From: Craterostigma plantagineum
Lineage: Eukaryota > Streptophyta > Magnoliopsida > Lamiales > Linderniaceae
Direction of reading: 5' to 3'
DNA: 64,000 nt
Assembly: GCA_027422505.1 (NCBI GenBank)
Contig: JAPQWV010000028.1
Location: 7,220,001 to 7,284,000, forward strand
Part shown: piece after piece, positions 11,900 to 23,228 of the stretch
How the letters are laid out: each line of letters starts with the position of its first letter
Numbering within the stretch: the first letter of the stretch is position 1
Translations under genes and position numbers: made by a program
Notes under the pieces: generated by a model
Told to the model about the DNA's origin: nothing
Databases searched by the model: none
Seen by the model: only the letters and a program-made list of their open reading frames with translations

Positions 11900-14158
11900 A
11901 TACTGGTCAATCATTGAATATAGTTTTTTCTCTGCAGTTAAACACTCCTTCACCTCTAGGAAAATGACTAAGAGTATCAATCATACACTAATCTCACCGA
12001 TCCCCCAGAACCCGACTCAAATTACACACTATATGCCCATCAGTCAATGCAATGTCACCTACAAAATTATTTCCAAAATCCTTGCTGAAACAGTGAAACA
12101 ATGCCTTCCACTTTGCATCAATGAATGTCAATCTGCCTTCATCCATGGTAGGTTGATAACTGAGAATATTGCTATTGCACATGAGGTTCTTCACTACATT
12201 AAGAGTCTTAGGAGAGGTAAAAAAAAATGTCATGGCCCTAAAACTTGACATGGCAAAAGCACTTGACAGAGTGGAATGGGCGTTCCTTTGTCAAATTCTT
12301 AGAAAAATGGTATTCCATGTCAAGTTTGTTGGGTGGATCTTTGACTGCATCAAATCTGCCTCTTTCTCTTTAACCTTGAACGCCATGTGGTTATGTCCTT
12401 CCTTCTAGAGGTATTAGGCAAGGTGATCCTTTATCGCCTTACCTCTTTATTGTCATGAGCTTTCTCACATATCATTAAGTAATCTTGCACAGCAGGTCTT
12501 TATCAAGGCATTAGACATTGTCGAAATGGGCCCCTTATCACTCACTTATTTTTCGCCGATGATTCACTATTGTTTTGTGAAGCCAATGTACCTCGGGCAA
12601 AAACTATTAAGGAACTCCTCGACCAATATTGCCACGCCTCAGGTTAGCAAGTCAATTTTGGAAAATCCTCAATCTTCTTCAGTTCAAATACACCGGTAGA
12701 TTGCAAAGAACGCATCACTCACATCCTCACCGGCATTAAAGAACATAGAAGTGCACGATGTCTAGGATTGCCTCTTATTCTTGAAAGAACAAACAAGGAA
12801 ACCTTCAGATATGTGACTGAAACAGTAAAGAGAAGAATTGGAGGCTGGAAAGCCTCATTGCTCAACCCAGCAGGGAGAGAAGTCATGATCAAAGCAGTCA
12901 TAAATGCCTTGCCATTCTTCGAGATGTCTTGCTTCAAGCTTCCCGCCAACATCTGCAAAGTCATTGTGAGAGATACTTCAAACTTCTGGTGAGGTACTAA
13001 AGAAGATGGTGGAATGAAGATTCACTGGAAATCATGGACGAAACTAGCAAAATCTAAACATGAAGGAGGTCTTGGTTTTCATGACATTCAATCTTTCAAT
13101 GAAGCCATGCTTGCAAAGCAACTCTAGAGAATCCTCACACAACCCAATCTGCTCATCAGCAAGATTCTCAAAGCTAAGTACTTTCCCTCAGGTGATCTCT
13201 TTTCAGCAAGAATTCCAGCAAACTATTCTTGGATGTGGAGATGTTGGACTAAAGCTAGGCATGTGCTGAAACTTGGTCTGATGTCTAGTGAAACCAAATT
13301 TTCTTAGGTGGAAGTTTGACAAATCTGGGAATTTTCTGTCAAATCTGGTTATCAAGCTATCTTAGATTCTAAAAAGATTGCGGTTGGACTCATTGAAGGT
13401 AGTGACAGAAAATCTAGCGTGGTCGAACCTGTGGAAGAACGAGAAGATCTTGATCACTTGTTCTGTACATGTCCTAGAGCTCAATTGGTTTGGAAAATTG
13501 GCCATGTGCAATGGGATGACTTTCTGTTGAGACCATTTTGTTTCCAAGACCGGTGGATCAAGATTTGCATAGTTAAGGGTGAGGAACCATTTCGACACCG
13601 AACCCAGCTGTCGGTTTATTTGCTTTGGATGCTTTGGAAGACCCGGGATCTCTGGATCTTTAAGAGTACCAAGAGAAGTGAAAAAGAAACCGTTGATCTT
13701 GCCATTCAAGAATGGATAGAAGCCACGGAAACAAGGACCTAATTCTATCACTCATTTTCTCGCTTTTTGTCTCGGGACAGCGGAAGATCTTGTAGGCCAG
13801 AGGCTATGGCAGTGCAAAACTATGTTGTCTTGATCTCTCTTCTTGCGATTCTTAAATCATTTGGAGCCTTGAAGATGGACTTTTGAGCTAGGAACCTCTT
13901 GCAGCTTCAGTGGCTCATCATCTCTCTTCATGCACTGTTTGATTTTGGGTTTGGCATCTGTGATACTTTTTGAGGAATTCATTCATGACCTCGGTTTTTC
14001 TCTTTTTGTCTTTTTTGGTTTGGTTGGTTTTGCTCTCTTGGCTCAATTTTGAGCTCCTGCCTTACTTTGTAAAATTGTACACAAAGTAGGCCTCTTGGCT
14101 ATTTAGCCGCATGTACGTAAAATTTTGGAATCAATTAATATCGTTTCGGAAAAAAAAA
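11900..14158 (+). pseudogene. LINE reverse transcriptase remnant with poly(A) tail
   Basis: Frame-broken pieces in order match plant L1-type ORF2. RT appears first (11964-12250: HTLISPIPQNP, SQCNVTYKIISKILA, NECQSAFIHGRLITENI). The A/D motif follows (12234-12300: LKLDMAKALDRVEW), then IRQGDPLSPYLFIV (about 12410-12455), catalytic FFADDSLLFC (about 12548-12577), and KRRIGGWKASLLNPAGREV. A zinc-binding CTCP region and C-terminal tail end at 13742. A 3' UTR runs to nine A at about 14149-14158. The 5' half must lie left of the window, because the Gypsy (692-11899) inserted into this LINE. At least five frameshifts or stops. Confidence 0.85.
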
Positions 14159-14652
14159 TCACGGAGTGAAGATGTAAGTAAACTAAGTGCAGTTGTTTGG
14201 CATTATTACTTTTTCTTTGTTGACCCTTGGAGTATCTCCACTTAATCAGCTACCACTCACCAGCTATGAGTTTACGCTGCTCATTCTCGAGATGAGTCTA
14301 GATCTTCAGGGACTAGACAAACATGTCCCAAATTTACCTAACATGATAGTAATAAGATAACACCCCTTGATGACTACTCAAAAAATTGAGAGGCAGGATT
14401 CAGTTCCACGACATAATCCACTGTTCTCAATGCCTCCACCAGGGCCTTTAGGCTTAAGGCCCATCCGCTTGGTAGTTTTACTTCGTCCAATCAAATAATT
14501 GGTGGCTGAAATTTATTTCTTCGAAAAATTCATGAAGAAAGCCCATTTATCTCCAACTTAGCCCAAAAAATTCCCCAAAAAGAAAAAAAAAAAACGTAAA
14601 ACAAAACTGCAAACAAACATATATAGGAGAATAAATAATGTGTCGATGACAT
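14159..14652. other. Distal upstream region of the oleosin gene
   Basis: No ORF or element recognised. It begins right after the LINE poly(A) tail and contains an A-rich run at 14580-14594. It may hold distal promoter elements of the downstream gene; nothing specific can be supported. Confidence 0.4.
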
Positions 14653-14658
14653 CACGTG
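14653..14658 (+). promoter_or_regulatory. G-box/ABRE (CACGTG)
   Basis: CACGTG about 200 bases before the oleosin ATG. The core is bound by bZIP factors such as ABI5 in maturing seeds, and ABRE-type boxes are typical of oleosin promoters. A related CACGTT lies at 14723-14728. Confidence 0.6.
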
Positions 14659-14679
14659 GATTGAAAGAAACTTGTAGGT

Positions 14680-14685
14680 CATGCA
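14680..14685 (+). promoter_or_regulatory. RY element (CATGCA), upstream copy
   Basis: CATGCA is the core bound by the B3 factors ABI3, FUS3 and LEC2, which switch on seed storage and oil-body genes. It lies between the G-box and the second RY motif. Confidence 0.6.
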
Positions 14686-14710
14686 AGCAATCCACCTAAG
14701 AACATCGTTA

Positions 14711-14717
14711 CATGCAT
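14711..14717 (+). promoter_or_regulatory. RY element (CATGCAT), proximal copy
   Basis: A palindromic CATGCAT about 38 bases before the TATA box, followed at once by an ACGT core (CACGTT). RY plus ABRE pairing is the usual architecture of seed-specific promoters. Confidence 0.62.
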
Positions 14718-14748
14718 TTCAACACGTTGCAACTCATCACCACCTCTC

Positions 14749-14755
14749 TATATAT
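14749..14755 (+). promoter_or_regulatory. TATA box of oleosin gene
   Basis: TATATAT, 105 bases before the ATG. Transcription would start near 14780, leaving a leader of about 80 bases. Confidence 0.65.
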
Positions 14756-14859
14756 CATAAATAAAACCCAACCCCTCCTTTCCAGTTCCAACCAGTGTTC
14801 CAACGTTACAAAACGTAAGTTCATTCTCTTGCAACGAACGATAATAACGAAAGATAACT

Positions 14860-15402
14860 ATGGCCGACCGTGACCGCCCTCACCAACCACAGCAGATCCA
14901 AGTCCACCAGTACCCACAGCGCTACGACGCCGCCGCCGGCGTCAAGAGCCTCCTACCACAGAAGGGTCCCACCACCGGACAGATAATCGCCGTCGTAACT
15001 CTCCTGCCGGTCTCCGGCGTCTTGCTGGGCCTCGCCGGAATAACTCTCCTGGGAACCCTCATAGGCCTTGCGGTGGCGACGCCAGTCTTCGTCATCTTCA
15101 GCCCAGTGCTTGTCCCCGCGGCGCTCTTGGTCGCCGGCGCCGTGACGGCGTTTCTGACGTCGGGGGCTTTTGGGCTGACGGGGCTCTCCTCGCTGTCGTG
15201 GGTTCTGAACTCTTTTAGGAGCGTCACTGGCCGTGAGCCGCTGGATTATGCCAAGCATAGGGTTCAAGAAGGAACTGTGTTCATCGGAGAGAAGACAAAG
15301 CAGGTCGGCGAGACTATTAAGAGCAAGGCGCAGGAGACTGGCGGCGCCGGAGCAGGCGTTGGTGGTGGTGGGAGAGAAAGTGGTGGTGCGAGGACAGCTT
15401 GA
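14860..15402 (+). CDS. Oleosin
   Basis: Oleosins coat seed oil bodies, keep them small and stop them fusing. The 180-residue protein has the three expected parts. A polar N-terminus (1-38) is followed by a long uncharged hairpin (about 40-118). The hairpin's turn is the proline knot, P75-VFVIF-S81-P82-VLV-P86, exactly the PX5SPX3P signature. An amphipathic C-terminus (about 119-160, with YAKHRVQEG and [16 protein letters not shown]) precedes a Gly-rich tail. There is one exon. The first ATG after the TATA box is used. Length and motifs are complete, so the gene looks functional. The promoter carries RY and G-box motifs, suggesting expression in maturing seeds. L- or H-type was not assigned. 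Confidence 0.96.
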   Translation: MADRDRPHQPQQIQVHQYPQRYDAAAGVKSLLPQKGPTTGQIIAVVTLLPVSGVLLGLAGITLLGTLIGLAVATPVFVIFSPVLVPAALLVAGAVTAFLTSGAFGLTGLSSLSWVLNSFRSVTGREPLDYAKHRVQEGTVFIGEKTKQVGETIKSKAQETGGAGAGVGGGGRESGGARTA

Positions 15403-16115
15403 GAAATGAAGAAGATGCGTACATTGATGTGATCGATAATGTGTTGGTTCTTTCGATGAGATGAAATAATAAGGGATGATGTTGTTAATTATGTGTCGTA
15501 ACTTCGTCTGGTGCATGTGTTTGTGTGCTTTTTCTTTGAGCGTGTTTATATGTTTTGTGTGTTTTGAACTTTGACGTTTTACTTAATGTGATCAAGTTGT
15601 GGATCATACGGTGTAATGCTTTGAAGACCTGCAGCTGATCAATACAAAGCTTATATAATTCATGTGCCTAAGTCTTCGCTATATGAGCTTATAATTCATA
15701 TGCATAGGGCTCTAAAATGATTAGAGCTTGAGCTCGAAACTCGAGTTGAAGAAGTTCTATTAGGTATAAAAACTGGAGTAAATAAAAAATAAGAAAAATG
15801 TTCAAGAGCCCTTAATTAGTTTACGACCGAGCTTGCTTGAGATACAATGGAAAGGATTACGATGAAGATGAATCCCATATTATATAATTAAACAAGTTCA
15901 TTGTAAAGCTTCATTCAGTAAGATTCGGAAGAAGAAAAAATGATCAAGCAAATAATACAAAAAATAGTCAAAAACCATAATTGTCTATAAATGTCGTTTT
16001 TCTCTTCCAAGAATTGGGGTTAAAAAAAAAACAGACTGAACTGATGATAACTGCAACAACTTATATACTATAAGATACAACCACAGTTACCTCGATGTAC
16101 AATGGAAGCTCATTA
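15403..16115. other. Intergenic region between convergent genes
   Basis: The 3' flanks of the oleosin gene (+) and the CCCH/RRM gene (-) meet here. It is AT-rich with no ORF or repeat I can identify. The oleosin 3' UTR probably ends within the first 250 bases. A short local duplication (CTCxATG... AATGGAAGCTC) lies at 16090-16135 at the stop of the minus-strand gene. Confidence 0.5.
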
Positions 16116-19100
16116 TTACCTCAATGGAAGCTCTTCTCCATTGGGAGCTTCCAATAGAGTTTGATCACTCTGCTCCTCCACTGGATGCTCGGTGATCGAG
16201 CATTCCTTGGACGTGGATTCGGCGCCATTTTGGATCGTCTTAGAATTTACAAGCCCACTATTTTCCTTACTGTTATTATTAGTTGCTGGCAACCACTTGA
16301 ATTGCATATTCTGACCCTCGAAGCTTTTACCATGAGAGAAAGCTTTTTCTGCAGAGTGCCTTGAGGAAAAGTGAACACGAGCCGAAATTTGGGACTGCGC
16401 TGCGTCGTCGTTGCGATATTCATCCTTGGGATCTTCTTCGAGTTCCACTGAGGAGAGATCTCCAAAAGTAGAGAAATGCTCCTTCAAAGCAGCCACCTAA
16501 TGAACAAACCCAGTCTTTGTGAAAAGTGGTAGTAGCAGAAGACAGAACATCATACAATTCTACGTTGAAGGTTCTAATAAAGTATGGAAATAGGATGACG
16601 CAAGTGTGTTTCGAGAGAAGGGTCATAAGCAGGAGTTGTAAAGAATCAATTAGTTACAGAGATTCTCAGGGCAAAGAAACTCAAGCAATCTGTCCAAAAT
16701 ACCTTAATAACCCATTCACCATTTCCCACGAAGATATAAAACAGAGAGCGAATCAGATTAACATCTAACCTACCAAAAACCGTAGGAGGATACTGAGTGA
16801 GGAGGGATATGCACAAATAACATTACTAGTGATAGAAGCAATGAGAAAATAAGATCAGAATGCAAGTTTTGAACACAGATAAAAAGGGATACATGTAAAG
16901 AGAGGAATGGCATGGCAAGAACGTACATTTGCAATGCGAGCAGGGAGTGGTGGGATGACTTTGAATGCCGTGGGTCGGTTATCCAGTTTGAATCTGTTCG
17001 CTGCATTAGGTGCCCAAGTAGAAGCCCGAGGCTTAACAGGTCTATAAGGTTCTTGTGAAGACGTAGTTGTATTAGTTGTGGGAAAATTTGGCACAACCTT
17101 TTGGTCAGTGACAGAGATGCTAGTTGGATTTGTACTGTCCTTCAGTGATAAATTAGCAGTTTCAAGCTTCAAATGAGGAGGTTTTTCAACTTCATTGGAA
17201 TCAACAGCCTGAAAAGAGATTGCAAAGGATGTTGGCATAAGAAAGATATAAGCTGATGAAAAGGACTTGTATGATTATCAACACTGCAGGCCAAAAGCAT
17301 GGTTGTTTTTCATGGGTAGTTTTTTAGCAAGAAGGAAGCTACGGCCATAATGCCAAAAGAAGAGAAAATGAAAAAGACAAAGCAATAAATTTCCATACAA
17401 CATTACTAGAAGCACAAACAACGTAATATAATGCAGACCGCAGGGAAAAATAAAACTGGAAACAAAAGATAGATCATCTATAAAGATAAAAATACTTTAA
17501 AAACACAAGCAACAAATCAGGCTTACTTGTTTTTGGAGTTTGTCTAACTGTCGCTGGAATTCGTTTCGTTTCTGTTCTAGCATCTCCTGTTTTTTACGAA
17601 GTTCTTCCTTCAAAGTCTCTAAGCTCTCCAATTTCTTTTGTTGAAGAGGAGATGGAACACTACCAACAACGGCCTTGGGATTATCACCAGACCCATGCGC
17701 ATTACCTTTTTTGCCACCCGCAGAATTAAGATTTTTTTGGCTTTTATCAACAACAAGCTGTCTGGTAAGTCCCAGGTTGTGTGTCACTGTATGAGAAGTC
17801 AGCGGCACAGTATTCTTGCCACTCATAACATCATCAGCAATATTATCTCGGTTTGCCCAAAAAAGTTTGATAAATCGATTGCCCATTACTGCATCAGGTG
17901 CCTTAAGCGCTGCTTCTGCTTCTTCTCTTTTAGAAAATTGGACAAAAGCTCGTTCACTTTGCATGGGAATATGAATGCTTATTACCTCACCAAATTTTTT
18001 AAAATGCGAAAGAAGAGCTTCCCTTTTGTTGTCTTTAGTAGGAATCCCACTCACAAATAAAGTACGAAGTGCCTTTTGATGCTTTAAAGACGATTCCTTA
18101 ACTGGGTGGCCAATTGCAGCAACATTTGCCAACTTCCCTTGATGGGAGGAATCAGTAAGATCCGTGTTTATAGCCTCTTCTCTCTTAACCCTTTCAGTAG
18201 AGATAGAGGATATTCCAACTGAATCAACTGTTTGCATCACATCTGTTCTACGGTTAGATGGGTTCCCACTAATAGAAGATTCTGTTTCATCAACATTTGA
18301 TGGCCTTGGGTTATCCTTATTCCATAGAGGTTGGTCTGGATCATAAACATCTGATGCCTCAAAGCGACCACCATTTAGACCCAACCCGTCATTATTCACC
18401 AACGGAACAGAAGCACCTGTGGTTACAGGCATAGCTACTTGTGCACAAGGACCCAAATGCGATAATCCAGGAAGGGAAGCAGGGAGATTGAATTGTGAAA
18501 GGCTCTGCAATTTTCAGTCAAAATATAAAAGAAAACCAACATTCGATTGTTTTTTCTGATCCTGACTCTGTTTCTATGTCAAATTCCGGTATACCACATG
18601 TTTTCATTATTAACGTTCAGAAATAACTTCTCGATAACACATGTTCATGACATAACCATCTGCCGAGTGGCAGACTGGGACCAATCAAGAAATCCGTAAC
18701 GTAGGCAAGCCAATTGCTAGTGGTAATGGCATAACTAAGTTCATGTAATCAGTGTTTCCGTTCATTGCATATCAAAAATAGAAATATAAGATTATATTCT
18801 CCCAAGAATAAACTCCCATTTGTGATGGTTACATGTAATACAGGATCAATGTGTCAGAGTGAGAGATTTGAAACATCCGAATCAAGTAATCTAGCATATG
18901 TGTCAGACTAATCCATAGCATTGACCAAATCAACCTAAGAAGGATTTATTTTATCGAACCTGAACGTCTTCAACAACAATACGGTTGAAACCATGATCCA
19001 TCGGACACATGTCTCCTCTTAAGCAAAAACCACGCTCCTCAAAATCTGGACACCTTTGCCTTGCTATCCCAAGGTTCATTTTTGAAGCAATAACCGGCCC

Positions 19101-19691
19101 CAGCCCTCCTGGTAAACCAAGTGGGTTAACAGCATCTATCACACCATTTGATATTCCAGGAAACAGCCCAAATCCATTCCATGGTACGTTCGGTGAATTA
19201 GAAACATTTGGGAAACCCATTCCAGCAAAAAAGCCAAAACTAGAATCGGGAACGTTCCAAGAAACAGGTCCTCTTCCCCTACCCCTAGACGGGCCAGCTT
19301 CACCAGACATTAGATTTCCCCTAATTCTCTGATTCCAGTCTGAAGGAGCTCTAGAAAAGGAGGCCTGGTTAGTGCGCTTCTTCTCATGCCTTGAGGAAAA
19401 ATCTCTCTCTGGATTTGCATCATTGGTTTTCCAGGCAACGCCAGCTTGAGGATCGCCTTCTCTAAAAGAGTACCCATTTTCAGAAGGCCTGTTCCTTTTT
19501 CGAAATGTTCTTGGCAAACATTGATCTGGAGTATCCCCTTCAAGAGATTGAGAATGTTCCTCCCTTCTACGATGCTTATGGTTACGATCGTCATCCTCAT
19601 CTTCGCCTTCACTGATTTCTTTATCCTCCGGCTCATCATTGTGATCAGAGGATACAAGGTCTGGCTTTTGAGAAGAAGCCTTCAGCTCCAT
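16116..19691 (-). CDS. CCCH zinc finger and RRM RNA-binding protein (RBM26/27-like)
   Basis: Four exons join in phase 0: 19691-18960, 18504-17527, 17208-16927 and 16496-16116, giving 790 residues. Each intron has GT and AG ends. The protein starts with an acidic, Arg-rich region (EISEGEDEDDDRNHKHRRRE). A CCCH finger (C214-X8-C223-X5-C229-X3-H233) ends exon 1. An RRM in exon 2 (about 390-465) has RNP2-like LFVSGIP and RNP1-like RAFVQF. A coiled coil (about 530-570) with KKLESLETLKEELRKKQEM follows. Exon 4 holds a second, degenerate RRM (VAALKEHFSTFGDLSS ... ARVHFSS ... MQFKWL). This order matches a plant CCCH/RRM family related to animal RBM26/RBM27, which work in nuclear RNA decay; that role is inference here. 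No breaks seen. Confidence 0.9.
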
Positions 19692-20640
19692 GAGAAGATG
19701 AGGAAGGAAAAAAGTGGGTTTCTTCTGGAAAAGTTACTCCTCCAGCATATATGATGTCAGAGTTGGCACCGTGTTACTAACCTAGAAGAGCTCATGACCT
19801 GAAAGTGGAAAAAATAGATCGAGATGGCAGATGCTAAGAAATCACGAAAAGCTTGTTGCCAGCCAATAATGAAAATACTATCAAAGTCCCAGTAAATTGG
19901 CATCACTAAAGAAATAACAAACAAGTAGATACTTCAGGGACCATGGAATGACAAGCAACAACAGACATATAGTATCCTCAGTGCATAAACATTACTTCTA
20001 ATTATTGTTTCTTCTTTCTCGAAAACATTCAGTTAGAATGAACATTTGTTTGCTGAAATAAGAGATTCAATCTCAGGAAAAACACAACGAGATGGTGATG
20101 TTAAAGAAATGTTCCTCATAAAAGTTCATCTCTGAGCAATCCACTTTGAGGATCAGCAATACTATAATTTCAGTATTCCTCAAACTTCAATATGCCACTG
20201 GTTATAATCAAGAGGTAATGCAAGAGTTAAATGATATGATAACAGATTGATCAATCGACCAAATCCTACCTCAACGCTCCAAGATTAAACACCTAAACCT
20301 ACACAATTTGTTGTATCAGTCAAGCCCTAAAATTAATAATTTCATGTCAGAATCGCAAGTAACTTCCCAAACACTTCAAATTCACAAACCTCAGATGTGA
20401 CAATGCGACGGCGCCAAAAGGAAAATCAACACTAAGCAAAAACATGAACACATAAAACAAAGAAAATGGAAAAACAACTACGAAATTAACTACAATATCT
20501 AAAGATGAAAACCAATCACAATACTAAAGTATACAACACAGAAAAGAAAAACAATCCACTCAAAATATAACAAATAAAATAAGACAAAGTGAAGCTGGAA
20601 ATGGAAGGTAGCTACGAACCTGACGTGATGAGAATTCGAT
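19692..20640 (-). other. Likely 5' UTR and leader intron of the CCCH/RRM gene
   Basis: No coding sequence. Reading leftwards, a donor-like CAG/GTTCG near 20619 and an acceptor-like TTTCAG/GTC at 19801-19798 could frame a leader intron of about 820 bases. The promoter would then lie around 20640-20850. Splice sites were judged by eye only. Confidence 0.4.
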
Positions 20641-20925
20641 TGGTTTTAATTCATTAAGGTCTGTAAGATTTGTGACCCCTTGTTGAGGTTCTTAATGATT
20701 CGACTATGACCCAACCCGATAAAATACGATATCGACTTGAATTCATTCACTTCTGTTGATGTCTATAGTATAAATCTGGGGATTTTCCGTTTGTTTATTG
20801 CGCATTTATATACCAAAGGCTTGCCGATTGGTTTTTTTAATTAAATAAACCAAAAAACAATAAGCATCGACAAAATAAACGTAAAATAGAAAACATTAAT
20901 AAAATAGGCGATTTCGTAATCCCAC
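20641..20925. other. Intergenic, probable promoter of minus-strand gene
   Basis: No ORF. It contains ATTTATATACC near 20807 on the plus strand and AT-rich runs. It may include the unidentified left end of the MULE that follows. Confidence 0.3.
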
Positions 20926-21356
20926 TCTAACTCGTAATCTGGAGTTACGAGCTACTTTTGGCCGCTGACCCGCTGACCTGACCTGGCCGTAACTCGTAAT
21001 CCCGGATTACGAGCTACTTAACTCGTAACCTGGGGATACGAGTTACTCGCTGACCCCGCTGACCATATCGTGGCAGCTGACTTGGCAACATAACTCGTAT
21101 CCCCAGATTACGAGTTAAGTAGCTCGTCATCCGGGATTACGAGTTACGTTGTGGCCGACCAACCTGCATGGCCATGCAAGTTGTCGTCAATAATTCCAGT
21201 AACTCGTAATCCTGGTACGAGTTACTCGAATTATTGCAATAATTCAGGTAACTCGTAATCCTGGGATACAAGTTACGCGAATTATTGGAATAATTCTCAT
21301 AACTCGTATACCAGGAGTACGAGTTAATTAACTCGTATCCCTATCTTACGAGTTAA
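20926..21356 (+). repeat. Cluster of nine TAACTCGTA/TACGAGTTA palindromes
   Basis: Nine imperfect palindromes with outer arms TAACTCGTA and TACGAGTTA and a 4-9 base centre (often ATCC.GGAT) lie head to tail, at about 20932, 20991, 21019, 21092, 21119, 21199, 21249, 21299 and 21329. Shorter inverted repeats (GAATTATTGCAATAATTC-like) separate some of them. The cluster ends just before a TATA-like sequence (21361, CTATATAAG) and the MULE transposase ATG at 21431. It could be a subterminal transposase-binding array or an upstream regulator; not proven. Confidence 0.7.
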
Positions 21357-22693
21357 GTTTCTATATAAGTCGGTCCATCCTACCTAATATCACCATAAAC
21401 CCTTATCGATTTCTTTTAATAACTCAAACAATGGTGTCGAGTCGCGTACAAGTCATAGTATATTTCGGCGGCGAAATAATTCAATCATCTGATTCTACCA
21501 TCAAATATAGTATCAGTCCTGTTGGGTATAGACGAATTCGTCGCAACACAAGTTTTTCCGAGTTTATTTCGTTATTGTTCGAAATTACGGGTGCAGATCG
21601 CAGTCGTTGTTCGTTGATTATCCATGCAAAAAATGAATACTTTCAACATTCTCGCCACTTTCATCAGCTTTTTCAAATCTCCAACGACAACGATTTACAA
21701 TTTTTCATACATCCCGATTCGGAGAACAATTGTGTTGAGCTTTCTGTTGAAATACTTGAAAATTCAAACTTCGATTTGAACGAAGAGCCTCATCGGAATT
21801 TTGAAGTTGGTTCTTCGAGTTACACCTGTCCGGATTTTCCCGACATTGTATCAGTTACAGCAGGGTTCAGTAATGTTTCTCTGGAGAGGCCGACCATTGG
21901 TGTTCCATTCAGTATGCCCGGAATCCGTGTCAAATCCGGAGCCAGATTTCGTGCCAGAATCAGAAGAAGACCTTGATGTTAGTGATTCGGAAGCGGACGA
22001 TGAGGATCCACTGTCCGAGTTACCCGATCCCAACGACGATGACGAGAACGACGACGCGCCAGATGATACCCCTCCGCTGGATTCTGCTGCTCCAGTGCTT
22101 TTTCAGCCCGTCCCATTTTTCCAAACGTACCAAATGCCACCTCCTAGTGGTGACGACTATGGTGGTTACAGGGAGTTTTACGACAGAGATAATCCTATGT
22201 TTTGTCGAGGTATGATTTTTCAAACTAAGAAACATTTACAACGCGCCGTCGACGATTTTTCGATCAGGGTTGCTAGACGCGAGTATCACGTCAACGATAG
22301 CAGCAACACACGTTGGAGTGCTCAATGTAATCATACGAGTGATTGCCCATGGAAACTGAGGGCAACCTTCAAGCCCAAAAAAGGTTACTGGTCTGTTACA
22401 AAATTTGAAGGACCGCACACTTGTTATATGACTGAGCTGGCGAGCACACACCGTAATATCTCTAGAAATTTTATTGCTGATTTGTTGGTTGGAACCGTGA
22501 AAATCGATCTCCAGTTCCTACCCAAGAACGTCCAACAACTCGTGAAAGATAAATATGGCTACGACATCTCGTATATGCAAGCTTGGCATGGTCTGAAAAG
22601 AGCGATGGAAAATGTTTACGGTACGTGGGAAGATTCTGTTACCACTCCCAACATTTATGAAGGCGTTGCAGCATTACAATCCAGGGACGATCG

Positions 22694-23156
22694 TGTGACG
22701 CCCGGGTCGAAGAGGGCGGGGAGTGATCGTCGGTGCCAGGGTGCACGGACAATGAGCGGCTCCTGGCATGCTTCTAGGCGAAAGGGTACATGAATGAACC
22801 GATCCCACACCCGAATGAGAGGGGATCCTGAGACAGACAATGTATGGGCATGTCAGGCTAAGAATCGTATAAAAGAATTGATAGTACTACTCATATCACC
22901 AAGGTCGAACTACCTTTTCGGGAGTCCATCTATAGAAACTTCGAAGTTAAGCGTGCTTGACTTGGGGCAATCTAGGGATGGGTGACCCCCTGGGAAGTTT
23001 GTCCAGGGTGCGTGTGAGCGAGGACGAAGCACGCTGAAAGGTTAAATGGTGATACAGTGGGGCCAGACTATCAGTCGGAGTGTGGTGGGCCCAACCCCAC
23101 TGGTCCCGGTAGGGACCGATGCTACAGTGATACCCGATATGGGACGGGACGTTACA
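22694..23156 (+). repeat. Cassandra left LTR
   Basis: Starts TGTGACGCCCGGG and ends GACGTTACA. Same length as the right LTR with no indels seen. Confidence 0.92.
22885..23015 (+). promoter_or_regulatory. 5S rRNA-like segment in Cassandra left LTR
   Basis: GAAGTTAAGCGTGCTTG (22943-22959) and GGGATGGGTGACCCCCTGGG (22975-22994) match the box A / intermediate and box C parts of the 5S rRNA internal promoter, in the right order. In Cassandra these can recruit RNA polymerase III factors. The 5' half of 5S is more diverged. Confidence 0.85.
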
Positions 23157-23228
23157 GGTGGTATCAAAGCACAACCTCTCGCAGTACGGTGCTGGTTCGG
23201 GGACGAACCAGGCGGAAGCTGGTGGGCA
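23157..23228 (+). other. Cassandra internal region with primer-binding site
   Basis: 72 bases. TGGTATCAAAGC just inside the left LTR is a Met-tRNA-type primer site with one change from TGGTATCAGAGC. A weak purine-rich AGGCGGAAGCTGGTGGG before the right LTR is the likely polypurine tract. Confidence 0.8.

Noticed and set aside
14953..15516. 187-codon minus-strand ORF opposite the oleosin gene
   Set aside because: It overlaps a complete oleosin in a GC-rich coding region, where long antisense frames are common.
22885..23015. Genuine 5S rRNA gene
   Set aside because: Only the promoter-containing part is well matched, it lies inside a Cassandra LTR, and no T-rich pol III stop follows at the expected place.
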